Source of the DNA: Aquipseudomonas ullengensis | GTDB lineage: Bacteria > Pseudomonadota > Gammaproteobacteria > Pseudomonadales > Pseudomonadaceae | Reading direction: 5' to 3' | NCBI RefSeq assembly: GCF_014174475.1 | Contig: NZ_JACJUD010000001.1 | Coordinates: 310,001-374,000, forward strand | Length of the DNA: 64,000 bases | Shown here: piece by piece, positions 37,480 through 47,905 of the stretch | Layout of the letters: every line of letters starts with the position of its first letter | Numbering within the stretch: the first letter of the stretch is position 1 | Made by a program: the position numbers and the translations under genes | Notes under the pieces: model-generated | Seen by the model: the letters and a program-made list of their open reading frames with translations, nothing else | Database searches by the model: none | Told to the model about the DNA's origin: nothing

Positions 37480-38832
37480 CTATTCAGCCAGCGCTTGCGC
37501 CAGCTTGCCATGCAGGCCGCCGAAGCCGCCGTTGCTCATCACCACCACCTGGGTGCCGGGCAACGCCATGGCCTTGACCCCGGCGATAATGCCTTCCAGC
37601 GAGTCGCACACGACGGTGGGCACCGTTGAGCCAGCCACCGTGCCCGCCAGGTCCCAACCCAGGTTGGCTGGCGCGTACCAGAACACCTGGTCGGCTTGCA
37701 CCACCGAGTCCGGCAAACCGTCGCGGTGGGCGCCGAGCTTCATCGAGTTGGAGCGCGGCTCGATCACCGCAATCACCGGCGCATCGCCCACGCGCTTGCG
37801 CAGGCCGTCGAGGGTGGTAGCGATGGCGGTCGGGTGATGGGCGAAGTCGTCATAGATGGTCACGCCGTTGACCTCGGCGACCTTCTCCATGCGCCGCTTG
37901 ACGCTCTTGAAGCTGGAGAGGCCGGCAATGCCCAGCGCCGGCACCACGCCGACATGCCGCGCCGCGGCCAGGGTAGCCAGGGCGTTGGCCACGTTGTGCT
38001 GGCCGGTGAGGTCCCACTCGACGATGCCTTCGGGTTTGCCGCCGAAGATCACCTCGAAGCGCGAGCCGTCCTCGCTGAGCAAGCGCGCCTGCCACTGCCC
38101 GCCGTCACCGGTGGTCTGCACCGGCGTCCAGCAACCCATCTTGACCACCCGCGCCAGCGCCTCTTCGGCTTGCGGGTGAATCACCAGCCCCTCGCCCGGC
38201 ACGGTGCGCACCAGGTGGTGGAACTGTCGCTCGATGGCGGCCAGATCCGGGAAGATATCCGCGTGGTCGAATTCCAGGTTGTTGAGGATCGCCGTGCGCG
38301 GGCGGTAGTGAACGAACTTGCTGCGCTTGTCGAAGAAGGCGCTGTCGTACTCGTCGGCCTCAACCACGAAGAACGGTGTACCGCCCAGGCGCGCGGAAAT
38401 ACCGAAATTCTGCGGTACACCGCCAATCAGAAAGCCCGGGCTCATGCCGGCATGCTCCAGCACCCAGGCCAGCATGCTGGTGGTGGTGGTCTTGCCGTGG
38501 GTACCGGCCACGCCGAGCACCCAGCGGCCTTGCAGTACATGGTCGGCCAGCCACTGCGGGCCGCTGACATAGGGCAGGCCCTGGTTGAGCACGTACTCCA
38601 CCGCCGGGTTGCCACGACTCAGCGCATTGCCGACCACCACCAGGTCCGGCGCCGGCTGCAGATGGGCCGGCTCGTAGCCTTGCATCAGTTCGATGCCCTG
38701 AGCCTGCAGTTGGGTGCTCATGGGCGGATAAACATTGGCGTCGGAGCCGGTAACGCGGTGGCCAAGCTCTTTCGCCAGCACCGCCAGAGAGCCCATGAAG
38801 GTGCCGCAAATACCGAGAATATGGATGTGCAT
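37480..38832 (-). CDS. mpl: murein peptide ligase Mpl
   Basis: A 450-residue Mur-ligase-family enzyme that joins recycled L-Ala-gamma-D-Glu-meso-DAP tripeptide to UDP-MurNAc. The ATP-binding GTHGKT is at 110-115. FFVVEADEYDSAFFDKRSKF and ILNNLEFDHADIF mark the central domain, and YDDFAHHPTAI the C-terminal ligase domain. It is in the recycling branch that complements the lytic transglycosylases elsewhere in the window. Confidence 0.96.
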   Translation of the reverse strand: MHIHILGICGTFMGSLAVLAKELGHRVTGSDANVYPPMSTQLQAQGIELMQGYEPAHLQPAPDLVVVGNALSRGNPAVEYVLNQGLPYVSGPQWLADHVLQGRWVLGVAGTHGKTTTTSMLAWVLEHAGMSPGFLIGGVPQNFGISARLGGTPFFVVEADEYDSAFFDKRSKFVHYRPRTAILNNLEFDHADIFPDLAAIERQFHHLVRTVPGEGLVIHPQAEEALARVVKMGCWTPVQTTGDGGQWQARLLSEDGSRFEVIFGGKPEGIVEWDLTGQHNVANALATLAAARHVGVVPALGIAGLSSFKSVKRRMEKVAEVNGVTIYDDFAHHPTAIATTLDGLRKRVGDAPVIAVIEPRSNSMKLGAHRDGLPDSVVQADQVFWYAPANLGWDLAGTVAGSTVPTVVCDSLEGIIAGVKAMALPGTQVVVMSNGGFGGLHGKLAQALAE

Positions 38833-39293
38833 CGATGACCTCGAAACAAGCCGGGATGCCCCGGCAGAACTGGCCGCAGGTTAGCACAGCGGCGCCCATC
38901 TCCCGAGCGCGGGCTGCCCCGGGATTTATCGACTAGAGTTGCAGTGTCCCGAGACCACTCGGGCGGCATGAGGTTCACTCGCCGTTCATGCCCGCAAGCC
39001 AGTTCAGGTCCATCCGATCGCGAACCGGCTCTTACCTGCTAGCGATTGCGCGTTTGTCTGCAGTTCAGCCGAACCAAGGAGTCGTTCTTTGGTATCCGAA
39101 GGAACAGCCAGCAGCCCCGGCGAGGCGCTTTTCCCTCTCGCGGTGATCAGCCTACGGAACGGCCTGCGCCGCTCCACGATCCGCTACGCCCAATCCCTTC
39201 CCCCGCGCTCCCCGCTGGCAGCTGTGCTCCATCCCGTCGACAGCAAGGCAATTTCTACAAGAACTCAAGCCAACGCGAATGCAGGAGAGGGAC
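38833..39293. other. 461-base divergent region upstream of the catabolic cassette
   Basis: No gene is convincing here. A short hairpin CCCGAG (38948-38953) / CTCGGG (38958-38963) is present. I looked for a sigma-54 (-24 GG / -12 GC) promoter and found no correctly spaced pair. GGAGAGGG directly before 39294 is the ribosome-binding site of the permease gene. Confidence 0.5.
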
Positions 39294-40778
39294 ATGAAAC
39301 AGCAATCGGGAGTGAGTTACACAACGGTCGATCAGGCCTACTTCGAGAAGCGCGGCCTGCGCCGCTATGCCGGGGTCTGGTCGCTCTGGGCGCTGGGCGT
39401 CGGCGCGGTGATTTCCGGGCATTTTTCCGGCTGGAACTTCGGCCTGGCCAATGGCTGGGGCAGCATGTTGATCGCCGCCATCATCATTGCGGTGATGTAC
39501 CTGGGCCTGACCTTTTCCCTGGCAGAAATGTCCCCGGCCCTGCCCCACACCGGCGCCGCCTATTCCTTCGCCCGTAGCGCCATGGGCCCCTGGGGCGGCT
39601 TCCTCACCGGCCTGGCGGAAAACGTCGAATACGTGCTCACCCCGGCGGTGATCGTGTTCTTCATCGGCAGCTACATGAGCAGCATCTTCGGCACGCCAAG
39701 CGAGTACCAGCCGCTGTGGTGGATCGGCTTCTACCTGGCCTTCGTCTGGCTCAACGTGATCGGCGTCGAGCTGTCATTCAAGGTCACCCTGGTGGTCACC
39801 CTGCTCGCCCTGGCCTGCCTGGTGACCTTCTGGTTCAGCGCCTTGCCGCACATCGACTTCGCCCGCTACGCGATGAACGTCGGCGCCGATGGCGTCGAAC
39901 TCCCCGAGGGCGGCGGACCGTTCCTGCCCAAGGGCTGGGTCGGCATCCTCGCGTCGCTGCCGTTCGCCGTCTGGCTGTTCCTCGCCATCGAGCAGCTGCC
40001 GCTGGCCGCCGAAGAATCGGTCGACCCCAAGCGCGACATGCCCCGGGGCATCATCGCCGGCATGTTCACCCTGATGCTCTCGGCGTTCATGATCCTCTGG
40101 CTCAACCCGGCCACCAGCGGCGTCGGCTCCTTCGCCCTGGGCTCCTCGGGCGAGCCGCTGTTGGATGGTTTCAAGGCAATCTACGGCGACAACATCGCCA
40201 AGCTGCTGGCCCTGGTGGCGGTGCTCGGCCTGATCGCCAGCTTCCACACCATCATCTTCGCCATGGGTCGCCAGGTGTACTCGCTGAGCCGCGCCGGCTA
40301 CTTCCTGCCCTGGTTGTCGGTGACCCACGGCCAGCGCAAGACCCCACACGTGGCCATGATCGGCGGCAGCCTGCTGGCCCTGGCAGTGATGATGGCGCTG
40401 TGGTTCATCTTCGGTGAGGAAAAGGGTGGCGCGGTGATTGGCGGCACCCTGCTCAACATGGCGGTGTTCGGCGCGATGTTCTCCTACTTCATGCAGGCGC
40501 TGTCGTTCATCCTGCTGCGCAAGAACCTGCCAAACATCGAGCGTCCCTACCGCAGCCCGCTGGGCGTACCGGGGGCCATGCTGACCATGCTGATCGCCGC
40601 CGTGACCCTGTACTACCAGCTCACCGGTGACCCGGCCTACACCATCGGCGTGTTCTGGGTGGCGGCGTTCTTCGCCCTCGGCATCCTGTACTTCGCCATC
40701 ATCGGTCGCCATCGCCTGATCCTCTCGCCCGAAGAGGAGTTCGCCATGCAGCAACGCGAGAAAGATAAAAACAACTAA
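39294..40778 (+). CDS. eat: ethanolamine-type amino acid/polyamine permease
   Basis: A 494-residue APC-superfamily permease with about twelve hydrophobic segments. The opening (YFEKRGLRRYAGVWSLWALG, GHFSGWNFGLANGWGSML) and PHTGAAYSFARSAMGPWGGF match what I recall of the ethanolamine permease family (Eat/EutP type). It should import ethanolamine or a similar small amino alcohol by proton symport. GGAGAGGG precedes the ATG. It heads the cassette with the ligase and dehydrogenases, separated from the ligase by a hairpin. Confidence 0.88.
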   Translation: MKQQSGVSYTTVDQAYFEKRGLRRYAGVWSLWALGVGAVISGHFSGWNFGLANGWGSMLIAAIIIAVMYLGLTFSLAEMSPALPHTGAAYSFARSAMGPWGGFLTGLAENVEYVLTPAVIVFFIGSYMSSIFGTPSEYQPLWWIGFYLAFVWLNVIGVELSFKVTLVVTLLALACLVTFWFSALPHIDFARYAMNVGADGVELPEGGGPFLPKGWVGILASLPFAVWLFLAIEQLPLAAEESVDPKRDMPRGIIAGMFTLMLSAFMILWLNPATSGVGSFALGSSGEPLLDGFKAIYGDNIAKLLALVAVLGLIASFHTIIFAMGRQVYSLSRAGYFLPWLSVTHGQRKTPHVAMIGGSLLALAVMMALWFIFGEEKGGAVIGGTLLNMAVFGAMFSYFMQALSFILLRKNLPNIERPYRSPLGVPGAMLTMLIAAVTLYYQLTGDPAYTIGVFWVAAFFALGILYFAIIGRHRLILSPEEEFAMQQREKDKNN

Positions 40779-40822
40779 GCCCTAGACCTGTTCCGGGGCT
40801 CGCGAGCGAGCGCGAGAACAGG

Positions 40823-40861
40823 CAGGAGCGGGTGCACATGACTATTGCGCGCCCGCTCCTG
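40823..40861 (+). promoter_or_regulatory. hairpin between the permease and ligase genes
   Basis: CAGGAGCGGG (40823-40832) and CCCGCTCCTG (40852-40861) form a perfect 10-bp stem with a 19-base loop. A second imperfect palindrome CTGTTC...GAACAG precedes it (40788-40821). There is no T-run. It may act as an mRNA processing or stabilising structure that sets different levels for permease and enzymes. Confidence 0.5.
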
Positions 40862-40912
40862 CCGCCATACCGCCGACACGCCGCAGCCCCGGATTTTCCG
40901 GAGTGATTACGG

Positions 40913-42280
40913 ATGACTGCCCACCTCACGCTCACTGGCCTGCGCGAACTCGCCGTGGCCGGCAAAATCGACACCGTCCTGGCCTGCATGGTCGACATGC
41001 AGGGGCGCCTGATCGGCAAGCGCTTCCAGGTCGAGTTCTTCCTCGACAGCGCCTATGAGGAAACCCACGGCTGCGACTACCTGCTGGCCGACGACATCGA
41101 CATGGAACCGGTACCCGGTTACGCCGCCGCCAGCTGGAAGCAGGGCTATGGCGACTTCGTGTTCAAGCCCGACCTGTCCACCCTGCGCGTGGTGCCCTGG
41201 CTGGAAGGCACGGCCCTGGTGCTGTGCGATGTGCAGGACCATCACCACCAGGACCTGCCGCACAGCCCGCGCGGCATGCTCAAGCGGCAGATCGCCCGGC
41301 TCACCGAACGCGGCTACCAGGGCATGTTCGCCTCGGAGCTGGAGTTCTACCTGTTCGACCAGAGCTACGAGGCCATCCACAACCAGCACTACCAAAACCC
41401 CAAGACCGCCGGTTATTACATCGAGGACTACAGCATCCTGCAGACCATCCGCGAGGAGCCAGTGATGCGCGCCATCCGCAAGCACCTGCAAGCTGCCGGC
41501 ATCCCGGTGGAGAACTCCAAGGGCGAATGGGGGCCGGGCCAGGAAGAGATCAACGTGCGCTACGCCGAGGCCCTGGTGATGGCCGACCGGCACAGCATCA
41601 TCAAGCACGCCTGCAAGGAAATCGCCCTGCTGCAGGGCAAGGCGGTCACGTTCATGGCCAAGTGGAACTACAACCTGGCCGGTTCCAGCAGCCATATCCA
41701 CAACTCGCTATTCAGCCTCAACGGCAGCCAGGCGCTGTTCTACGACCCCGCAGCCGAGCACGGCATGTCCACGCTGATGCGCCAGTGGGTGGCTGGCCAG
41801 CTCAAGTACGCCAGCGACATCACCTACTTCCTGGCGCCCTACATCAACTCCTACAAGCGCTTCCAGGCCGGCACCTTCGCCCCCACCCGTGCGGTGTGGA
41901 GCAACGACAACCGCACCGCCGGCTTCCGCCTGTGCGGCGGGGGCAGCAAGGGCATCCGCATCGAGTGCCGGATCGGCGGCGCCGACCTCAACCCCTACCT
42001 GGCCTATGCCGCACTCATCGCCGCCGGCCTGGCCGGGATCGACGAGCAGTTGGAGCTGCCAGCGCCCTTCTCCGGTGACGCCTACGAGCATGAGGAGCTG
42101 CCGGAAGTGGCCAAGACCCTGCGCGACGCCGCCAGCGCCCTCGATCGCTCGACACTGCTGCGCAACGCGCTGGGCGACGAAGTGGTCGAGCACTACCTGC
42201 ATACCGCGCGCTGGGAACAATCCGAATACGACCGCCGGGTGACCGACTGGGAGCTGCGCCGCGGCTTCGAGCGCTACTAG
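40913..42280 (+). CDS. glutamine-synthetase-like gamma-glutamyl-amine ligase
   Basis: A 455-residue GS-fold ligase. Glutamate/metal-binding motifs are seen in SELEFYLFD, GPGQEEINVRYAEAL, GSSSHIHNSLF and RIECRIGGADLNPYLAYAA, while the N-terminal beta-grasp is shorter than in GlnA. It lacks the regulatory adenylylation loop of GlnA, as expected for the PuuA/IpuC/GlnA4-like group that glutamylates amines with ATP. Context (ethanolamine-type permease upstream, aldehyde and alcohol dehydrogenases downstream) suggests the acceptor is an amino alcohol. The substrate is inference. Confidence 0.85.
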   Translation: MTAHLTLTGLRELAVAGKIDTVLACMVDMQGRLIGKRFQVEFFLDSAYEETHGCDYLLADDIDMEPVPGYAAASWKQGYGDFVFKPDLSTLRVVPWLEGTALVLCDVQDHHHQDLPHSPRGMLKRQIARLTERGYQGMFASELEFYLFDQSYEAIHNQHYQNPKTAGYYIEDYSILQTIREEPVMRAIRKHLQAAGIPVENSKGEWGPGQEEINVRYAEALVMADRHSIIKHACKEIALLQGKAVTFMAKWNYNLAGSSSHIHNSLFSLNGSQALFYDPAAEHGMSTLMRQWVAGQLKYASDITYFLAPYINSYKRFQAGTFAPTRAVWSNDNRTAGFRLCGGGSKGIRIECRIGGADLNPYLAYAALIAAGLAGIDEQLELPAPFSGDAYEHEELPEVAKTLRDAASALDRSTLLRNALGDEVVEHYLHTARWEQSEYDRRVTDWELRRGFERY

Positions 42281-42312
42281 GCACCCCGCGAACAACAATA
42301 AGAGGAGGTCCG

Positions 42313-43701
42313 ATGAACACCATTCGCCTGATTTCCCCGGTGGACGGCAGCCTGTATGCCGAACGCCCCTGCGCCAGCTCAAGCCAGCTGGAACGGGCCC
42401 TGAGCGAAGCCCAGCAAGCCCAGCGCGCCTGGCGCGAGCTGAGCATCGAACAACGCGCCAGCTATTGCCTGAAGGCGGTCGACGCCATGCAGGCCATGAG
42501 CGCGGAGATCGCCCCCGAACTGGCCTGGCAGATGGGCCGCCCCGTGCGTTACGGCGCCGGCGAACTGCGCGGATTCGAGGAGCGCGCCCGCTACATGATC
42601 GGCATCGCCGCCCGCGCCCTGGCCGATGTGGTGCCGCCGCCGAAGGACGGCTTTCGCCGCTACATCCGCCGCGAGCCGCTGGGCACCGTGCTGGTCATTG
42701 CACCGTGGAACTACCCCTACCTGACCGCCGTGAACGCCATCATCCCGGCGCTGATGGCCGGCAACGCCGTGCTGCTCAAGCATGCCAGCCAGACCTTGCT
42801 GGTCGGCGAGCGCTTCGCCCTGGCCTTCGAGCGTGCCGGCCTGCCGCACGGGCTGTTCCGCAACCTGGTACTGGACCACGGCCAGACCGCCACCCTGATT
42901 GCCTCGGGGCAGGTGCAGCAGGTCAACTTCACCGGCTCGGTGGCCGGCGGGCGGTTGATCGAAAGCGCCGCCGCCGGGCACTTCATCGGCGTCGGTCTGG
43001 AGCTGGGCGGCAAGGACCCGGCCTATGTGCGGGCCGACGCCAACCTGGCCCACGCCGTGGAAAACCTGGTGGACGGCAGCTTCTTCAACTCCGGGCAGAG
43101 CTGCTGCGGCATCGAGCGCATTTATGTGGACAAGGCACTCTATCCGGCCTTCGTCGACGGCTTCGTCGAGCTGACCAAACAGTACAACCTGGGCAACCCG
43201 CTGGAAGAGGCCGCCACCCTCGGCCCACTGGTGCGCAGCAGCGCCGCCGAGTTCGTCCGCGGACAGATAGCCGAAGCCAAGGGCAAGGGCGCCAAGGCGC
43301 TGATCGACGCCAAGATTTTCGCCGCCGACGCCCCCGGTACGGCCTACATGGCGCCGCAGGTGCTGGTGCAGGTGGATCACCAGATGGCGGTGATGCGTGA
43401 GGAAAGCTTCGGCCCGGTGGTCGGCATCATGCCGGTGGACAACGACGCACAGGCCATCGCCCTGATGAACGACAGCCCCTACGGCCTCAGCGCGGCGATC
43501 TGGAGCGAGGACCTGGACGCCGCCGAGCGCCTCGGCCAGCAGCTCGATACCGGCACCGTGTTCATGAACCGCTGCGACTACCTCGACCCGGCCCTGGCCT
43601 GGACCGGGGTCAAGCACACCGGGCGTGGCGCCAGCCTGTCCTGCCTCGGCTACGAACACCTGACCCGGCCCAAGTCCTTTCACCTGCGCCATCAGCTCTG
43701 A
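42313..43701 (+). CDS. NAD(P)-dependent aldehyde dehydrogenase
   Basis: A 462-residue ALDH-superfamily enzyme. Cofactor loop APWNYPYLTAVNAIIPALMAGN, general base Glu in LELGGKDP and catalytic Cys in NSGQSCCGIERIYV are intact. It starts 32 bases after the ligase gene, with AGAGGAGG upstream, and ends 13 bases before the alcohol dehydrogenase gene. In the proposed pathway it would oxidise a gamma-glutamylated aminoaldehyde to the acid, e.g. gamma-glutamylglycine if ethanolamine is the substrate. Confidence 0.9.
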   Translation: MNTIRLISPVDGSLYAERPCASSSQLERALSEAQQAQRAWRELSIEQRASYCLKAVDAMQAMSAEIAPELAWQMGRPVRYGAGELRGFEERARYMIGIAARALADVVPPPKDGFRRYIRREPLGTVLVIAPWNYPYLTAVNAIIPALMAGNAVLLKHASQTLLVGERFALAFERAGLPHGLFRNLVLDHGQTATLIASGQVQQVNFTGSVAGGRLIESAAAGHFIGVGLELGGKDPAYVRADANLAHAVENLVDGSFFNSGQSCCGIERIYVDKALYPAFVDGFVELTKQYNLGNPLEEAATLGPLVRSSAAEFVRGQIAEAKGKGAKALIDAKIFAADAPGTAYMAPQVLVQVDHQMAVMREESFGPVVGIMPVDNDAQAIALMNDSPYGLSAAIWSEDLDAAERLGQQLDTGTVFMNRCDYLDPALAWTGVKHTGRGASLSCLGYEHLTRPKSFHLRHQL

Positions 43702-43714
43702 CCAGGAGTCAGCC

Positions 43715-44875
43715 ATGAGCAAGACCGCCAACTGGAACTACCCGACCTCGGTACGCTTCGGCGTCGGCCGGATCAAGGAGCTGCCCGAACTGTGTCGTAG
43801 CGTCGGCATGCAGCGCCCGCTGCTGGTCACCGACCGTGGCCTGGGCAGCGCACCGATCACCCTCGCCGCCCTCGACTCGCTGAAGGCCGCCGGGCTCGGC
43901 GCCGCACTGTTCTGCGAACTGAAACCCAACCCGGTGGAAAGCAACCTGACGGCCGGGCTGGAGGCCTACCGCGCCGGCAAGCACGACGGCGTGGTCGCCT
44001 TTGGCGGCGGCAGCGGCCTGGACATGGGCAAGCTGATCGCCTTCATGAGCGGTCAGGCCCGTCCCGTCTGGGACTTCGAGGATGTCGACGACTGGTGGAC
44101 CCGCGCCGACCCGCGCGGCATTGCCCCGGTGATCGCCGTGCCGACCACTGCCGGCACCGGCTCGGAAGTCGGCCGCGCCGGCATCCTCACCGACGAACGC
44201 AGCCACACCAAGCGCATCATCTTTCACCCGCTGATGATGCCCAAGATCGTTATCAGCGACCCGGCGCTCTCCGTCGGCATGCCGGCCTTCATCACCGCAG
44301 GCACCGGCATGGATGCCTTCTCCCACTGCCTGGAGGCTTACTGCGCACCGGGCTTCCACCCGCTGGCCGACGGCGTGGCCGTGGAAGGCATGCGCCTGGT
44401 GCAAGGCGCCCTGGTCCGTGCCGTACGCCAGCCGGATGATCTCGACGCGCGCGCCGACATGCTCGCCGCCGCCGCCATGGGCGCCACCGCTTTCCAGAAG
44501 GGACTCGGCGGCATGCACGCCCTGGCTCACCCGATCGGCGCGCTGTACGACACCCACCACGGCATGACCAACGCCACGCTGATGCCCTACGTGCTGAAGT
44601 TCAACCGCAGCCTGATCGAAGAGCGCATCACCCGCCTGGCCGCCTACCTGGGCCTGGCCAACCCTGGCTTCGACAGCTTCCTCGCCCTGGTCATGCAGCT
44701 ACGCGCCGACACCGGCGTGCCACACAGCCTGGCCGAGCTGGGTGTGGATGACAGCAACACCATCCTGATCGCGCAGATGGCGGTGGTCGATCCGTCCGCC
44801 GGCGGCAACCCACGCCCGCTGACCGAGGCCGATGTCACCCAGATCTTCACCGCGGCCCTGCACGGAAAGCTCTAG
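43715..44875 (+). CDS. iron-containing alcohol dehydrogenase
   Basis: A 386-residue group III alcohol dehydrogenase. The NAD-binding GGGSGLDMGK and PTTAGTGSEV motifs are present, as are the metal ligands (Asp near the middle; His in MDAFSHCLEAY, MHALAHPIGALYDTHHG). It starts 13 bases after the aldehyde dehydrogenase gene with AGGAG upstream. In the inferred route it oxidises the alcohol of the glutamylated substrate, which explains why an alcohol dehydrogenase, and not a PuuB-type amine oxidase, accompanies the ligase. Confidence 0.9.
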   Translation: MSKTANWNYPTSVRFGVGRIKELPELCRSVGMQRPLLVTDRGLGSAPITLAALDSLKAAGLGAALFCELKPNPVESNLTAGLEAYRAGKHDGVVAFGGGSGLDMGKLIAFMSGQARPVWDFEDVDDWWTRADPRGIAPVIAVPTTAGTGSEVGRAGILTDERSHTKRIIFHPLMMPKIVISDPALSVGMPAFITAGTGMDAFSHCLEAYCAPGFHPLADGVAVEGMRLVQGALVRAVRQPDDLDARADMLAAAAMGATAFQKGLGGMHALAHPIGALYDTHHGMTNATLMPYVLKFNRSLIEERITRLAAYLGLANPGFDSFLALVMQLRADTGVPHSLAELGVDDSNTILIAQMAVVDPSAGGNPRPLTEADVTQIFTAALHGKL

Positions 44876-44995
44876 CACCGAGCCTGCGCTTCATCCGCCA
44901 ACGGTGCTTTTCCTGGCAGGCCTGCCCTCGTGCTCTATACCTGATGAACGCCCCCGGCGCGCATGCGCATAACGACAAGAACCTGGAGAGCCATC

Positions 44996-46516
<1,521 letters not shown>

Positions 46517-46528
46517 CAGCCCCACCAA

Positions 46529-46553
46529 CCGCGCAGGAACAAGCCCTGCGCGG
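46529..46553 (+). terminator. hairpin after exaC
   Basis: CCGCGCAGG (46529-46537) and CCTGCGCGG (46545-46553) form a perfect 9-bp stem 12 bases after the stop. The T-run is poor, so it is a weak terminator or 3'-end stabiliser. Confidence 0.5.
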
Positions 46554-46677
46554 CATTCGCTGAAATCAAACGCTTGCTTGGATTGCGCTTTCCAGCGGCT
46601 TTGGGCAGCATCGGACCTGACCACTGGCACAGCATCTGCAAGCCAGTCTTGCCATTCCACAGACCTCGAGGCCCGCC

Positions 46678-47133
46678 ATGCGCATCGTCCAAGCCACCCT
46701 GGAGCACCTGGACCTGCTGACCCCGCTGTTCATCAAGTACCGAGAGTTCTACGGTGAGCTGCCCTTTCCGGATTCTTCGCGCAAGTTTCTCGAGACCCGC
46801 CTCAAGCGCAAGGAGTCGGTGATCTACCTGGCCCTGGCCGATGACGAGGACAAGGCCCTGGGTTACTGCCAGCTGTTCCCCAGCTACTCGTCGCTGTCGC
46901 TCAAGCGCGTGTGGATCCTCAACGACATCTTCGTCGCCGAGGACGCCCGCCGCATGCTGGTCGCCGACCGCCTGCTGCAAACCGCCAAGCAGATGGCCAA
47001 AAGCACCAATGCGGTGCGTATGCGCGTTGCTTCGAGCGTCAATTTCGAGACCGCGCACAAGACCTACGAGTCGATCGGCTTTCGCGAAGACACCGAGTTC
47101 AAGAACTTCGTCCTGCCGCTCACCGACGACTAA
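46678..47133 (+). CDS. GNAT-family N-acetyltransferase
   Basis: A 151-residue GNAT protein. The acetyl-CoA region is visible as RVWILNDIFVAEDARRMLVADRLLQ, with a degenerate Q/RxxGxG/A loop (EDARRMLV). The C-terminal strand NFETAHKTYESIGFREDTEF is typical. The substrate is unknown. An acetyltransferase occupies the same place before DedA, mtfA and ppa in P. aeruginosa, as I recall. Confidence 0.85.
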   Translation: MRIVQATLEHLDLLTPLFIKYREFYGELPFPDSSRKFLETRLKRKESVIYLALADDEDKALGYCQLFPSYSSLSLKRVWILNDIFVAEDARRMLVADRLLQTAKQMAKSTNAVRMRVASSVNFETAHKTYESIGFREDTEFKNFVLPLTDD

Positions 47134-47207
47134 GCGCTTCCTCGCGTCGGCTGCCCAGCGCCTCAGCCGCTCGGCAGCCTTGATCGCCGCTGCCTGGCCC
47201 CGGCCGT

Positions 47208-47213
47208 TATACT
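47208..47213 (+). promoter_or_regulatory. candidate -10 of the DedA gene
   Basis: TATACT 28 bases before the ATG at 47242. There is no well-spaced -35, so confidence is low. Confidence 0.35.
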
Positions 47214-47241
47214 GCGCGCCCGGAATCCAGCCTGGTGCGTA

Positions 47242-47901
47242 ATGGAACACAACCTGCTCGACCTGATCCTCCACCTCGACAGCTACCTGAACCTGTTGGT
47301 CAGCAACTACGGCCCCTGGATCTACGCCATCCTGTTTCTGGTGATCTTCTGTGAAACCGGCCTGGTGGTGACGCCCTTCCTGCCCGGCGACTCGCTGCTG
47401 TTCATCGCCGGCGCCATGTGCGCCTCCGGCAGCATGGACCCGTTCGTTCTCGCCGGCCTGCTGATGGTCGCGGCCATCAGTGGCGACAGCCTCAACTACC
47501 TGGTCGGCCGCACCAGCGGCGAAAAGCTGTTCAAAAATCCCGACTCGAAGATCTTCCGCCGCGACTACCTGCAGCGCACCCACGACTTCTATGCGCGCCA
47601 CGGCGGCAAGACCGTGACCCTGGCGCGCTTCCTGCCGATCCTGCGTACCTTCGCCCCGTTCGTCGCCGGCATGGCGAAGATGCCCTACCCGCGCTTCCTT
47701 GCCTTCAGCGTCGCCGGCACCCTGGTCTGGGTCGGCGGCCTGATCACCCTCGGTTACCACTTCGGCAACGTGCCCTTCATCAAGCAGAACCTCACCGTGA
47801 TGATCATCGTCATCATCCTGCTGTCGCTGGTGCCGATGCTGGCGGCGGCGCTGCGCCACCGCTTTTCCGGCGAGCGCAGCCAAGCCAAGCAGGTCGGCTG
47901 A
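47242..47901 (+). CDS. DedA family inner-membrane protein
   Basis: A 219-residue DedA/VTT-domain protein. CETGLVVTPFLPGDSLLFIAG, the FYARHGGKTVTLARFLPILRTFAPFVAGM segment with its conserved Arg residues, and the terminal helices are all present. DedA proteins support membrane-potential homeostasis and lipid-carrier recycling. It is a second DedA domain, separate from the fusion at 29562. mtfA follows after 4 bases. Confidence 0.9.
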   Translation: MEHNLLDLILHLDSYLNLLVSNYGPWIYAILFLVIFCETGLVVTPFLPGDSLLFIAGAMCASGSMDPFVLAGLLMVAAISGDSLNYLVGRTSGEKLFKNPDSKIFRRDYLQRTHDFYARHGGKTVTLARFLPILRTFAPFVAGMAKMPYPRFLAFSVAGTLVWVGGLITLGYHFGNVPFIKQNLTVMIIVIILLSLVPMLAAALRHRFSGERSQAKQVG

Positions 47902-47905
47902 GCCC

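Noticed and set aside
38833..39293. Sigma-54 promoter for the catabolic cassette
   Set aside because: Several GG...GC pairs were examined but spacings were 7-9 or 11 bases, not 10, and no full TGGCAC-type -24 box was found.
39046..39297. Small gene between mpl and the permease
   Set aside because: No ribosome-binding site, no family resemblance, and it overlaps the permease ribosome-binding site.
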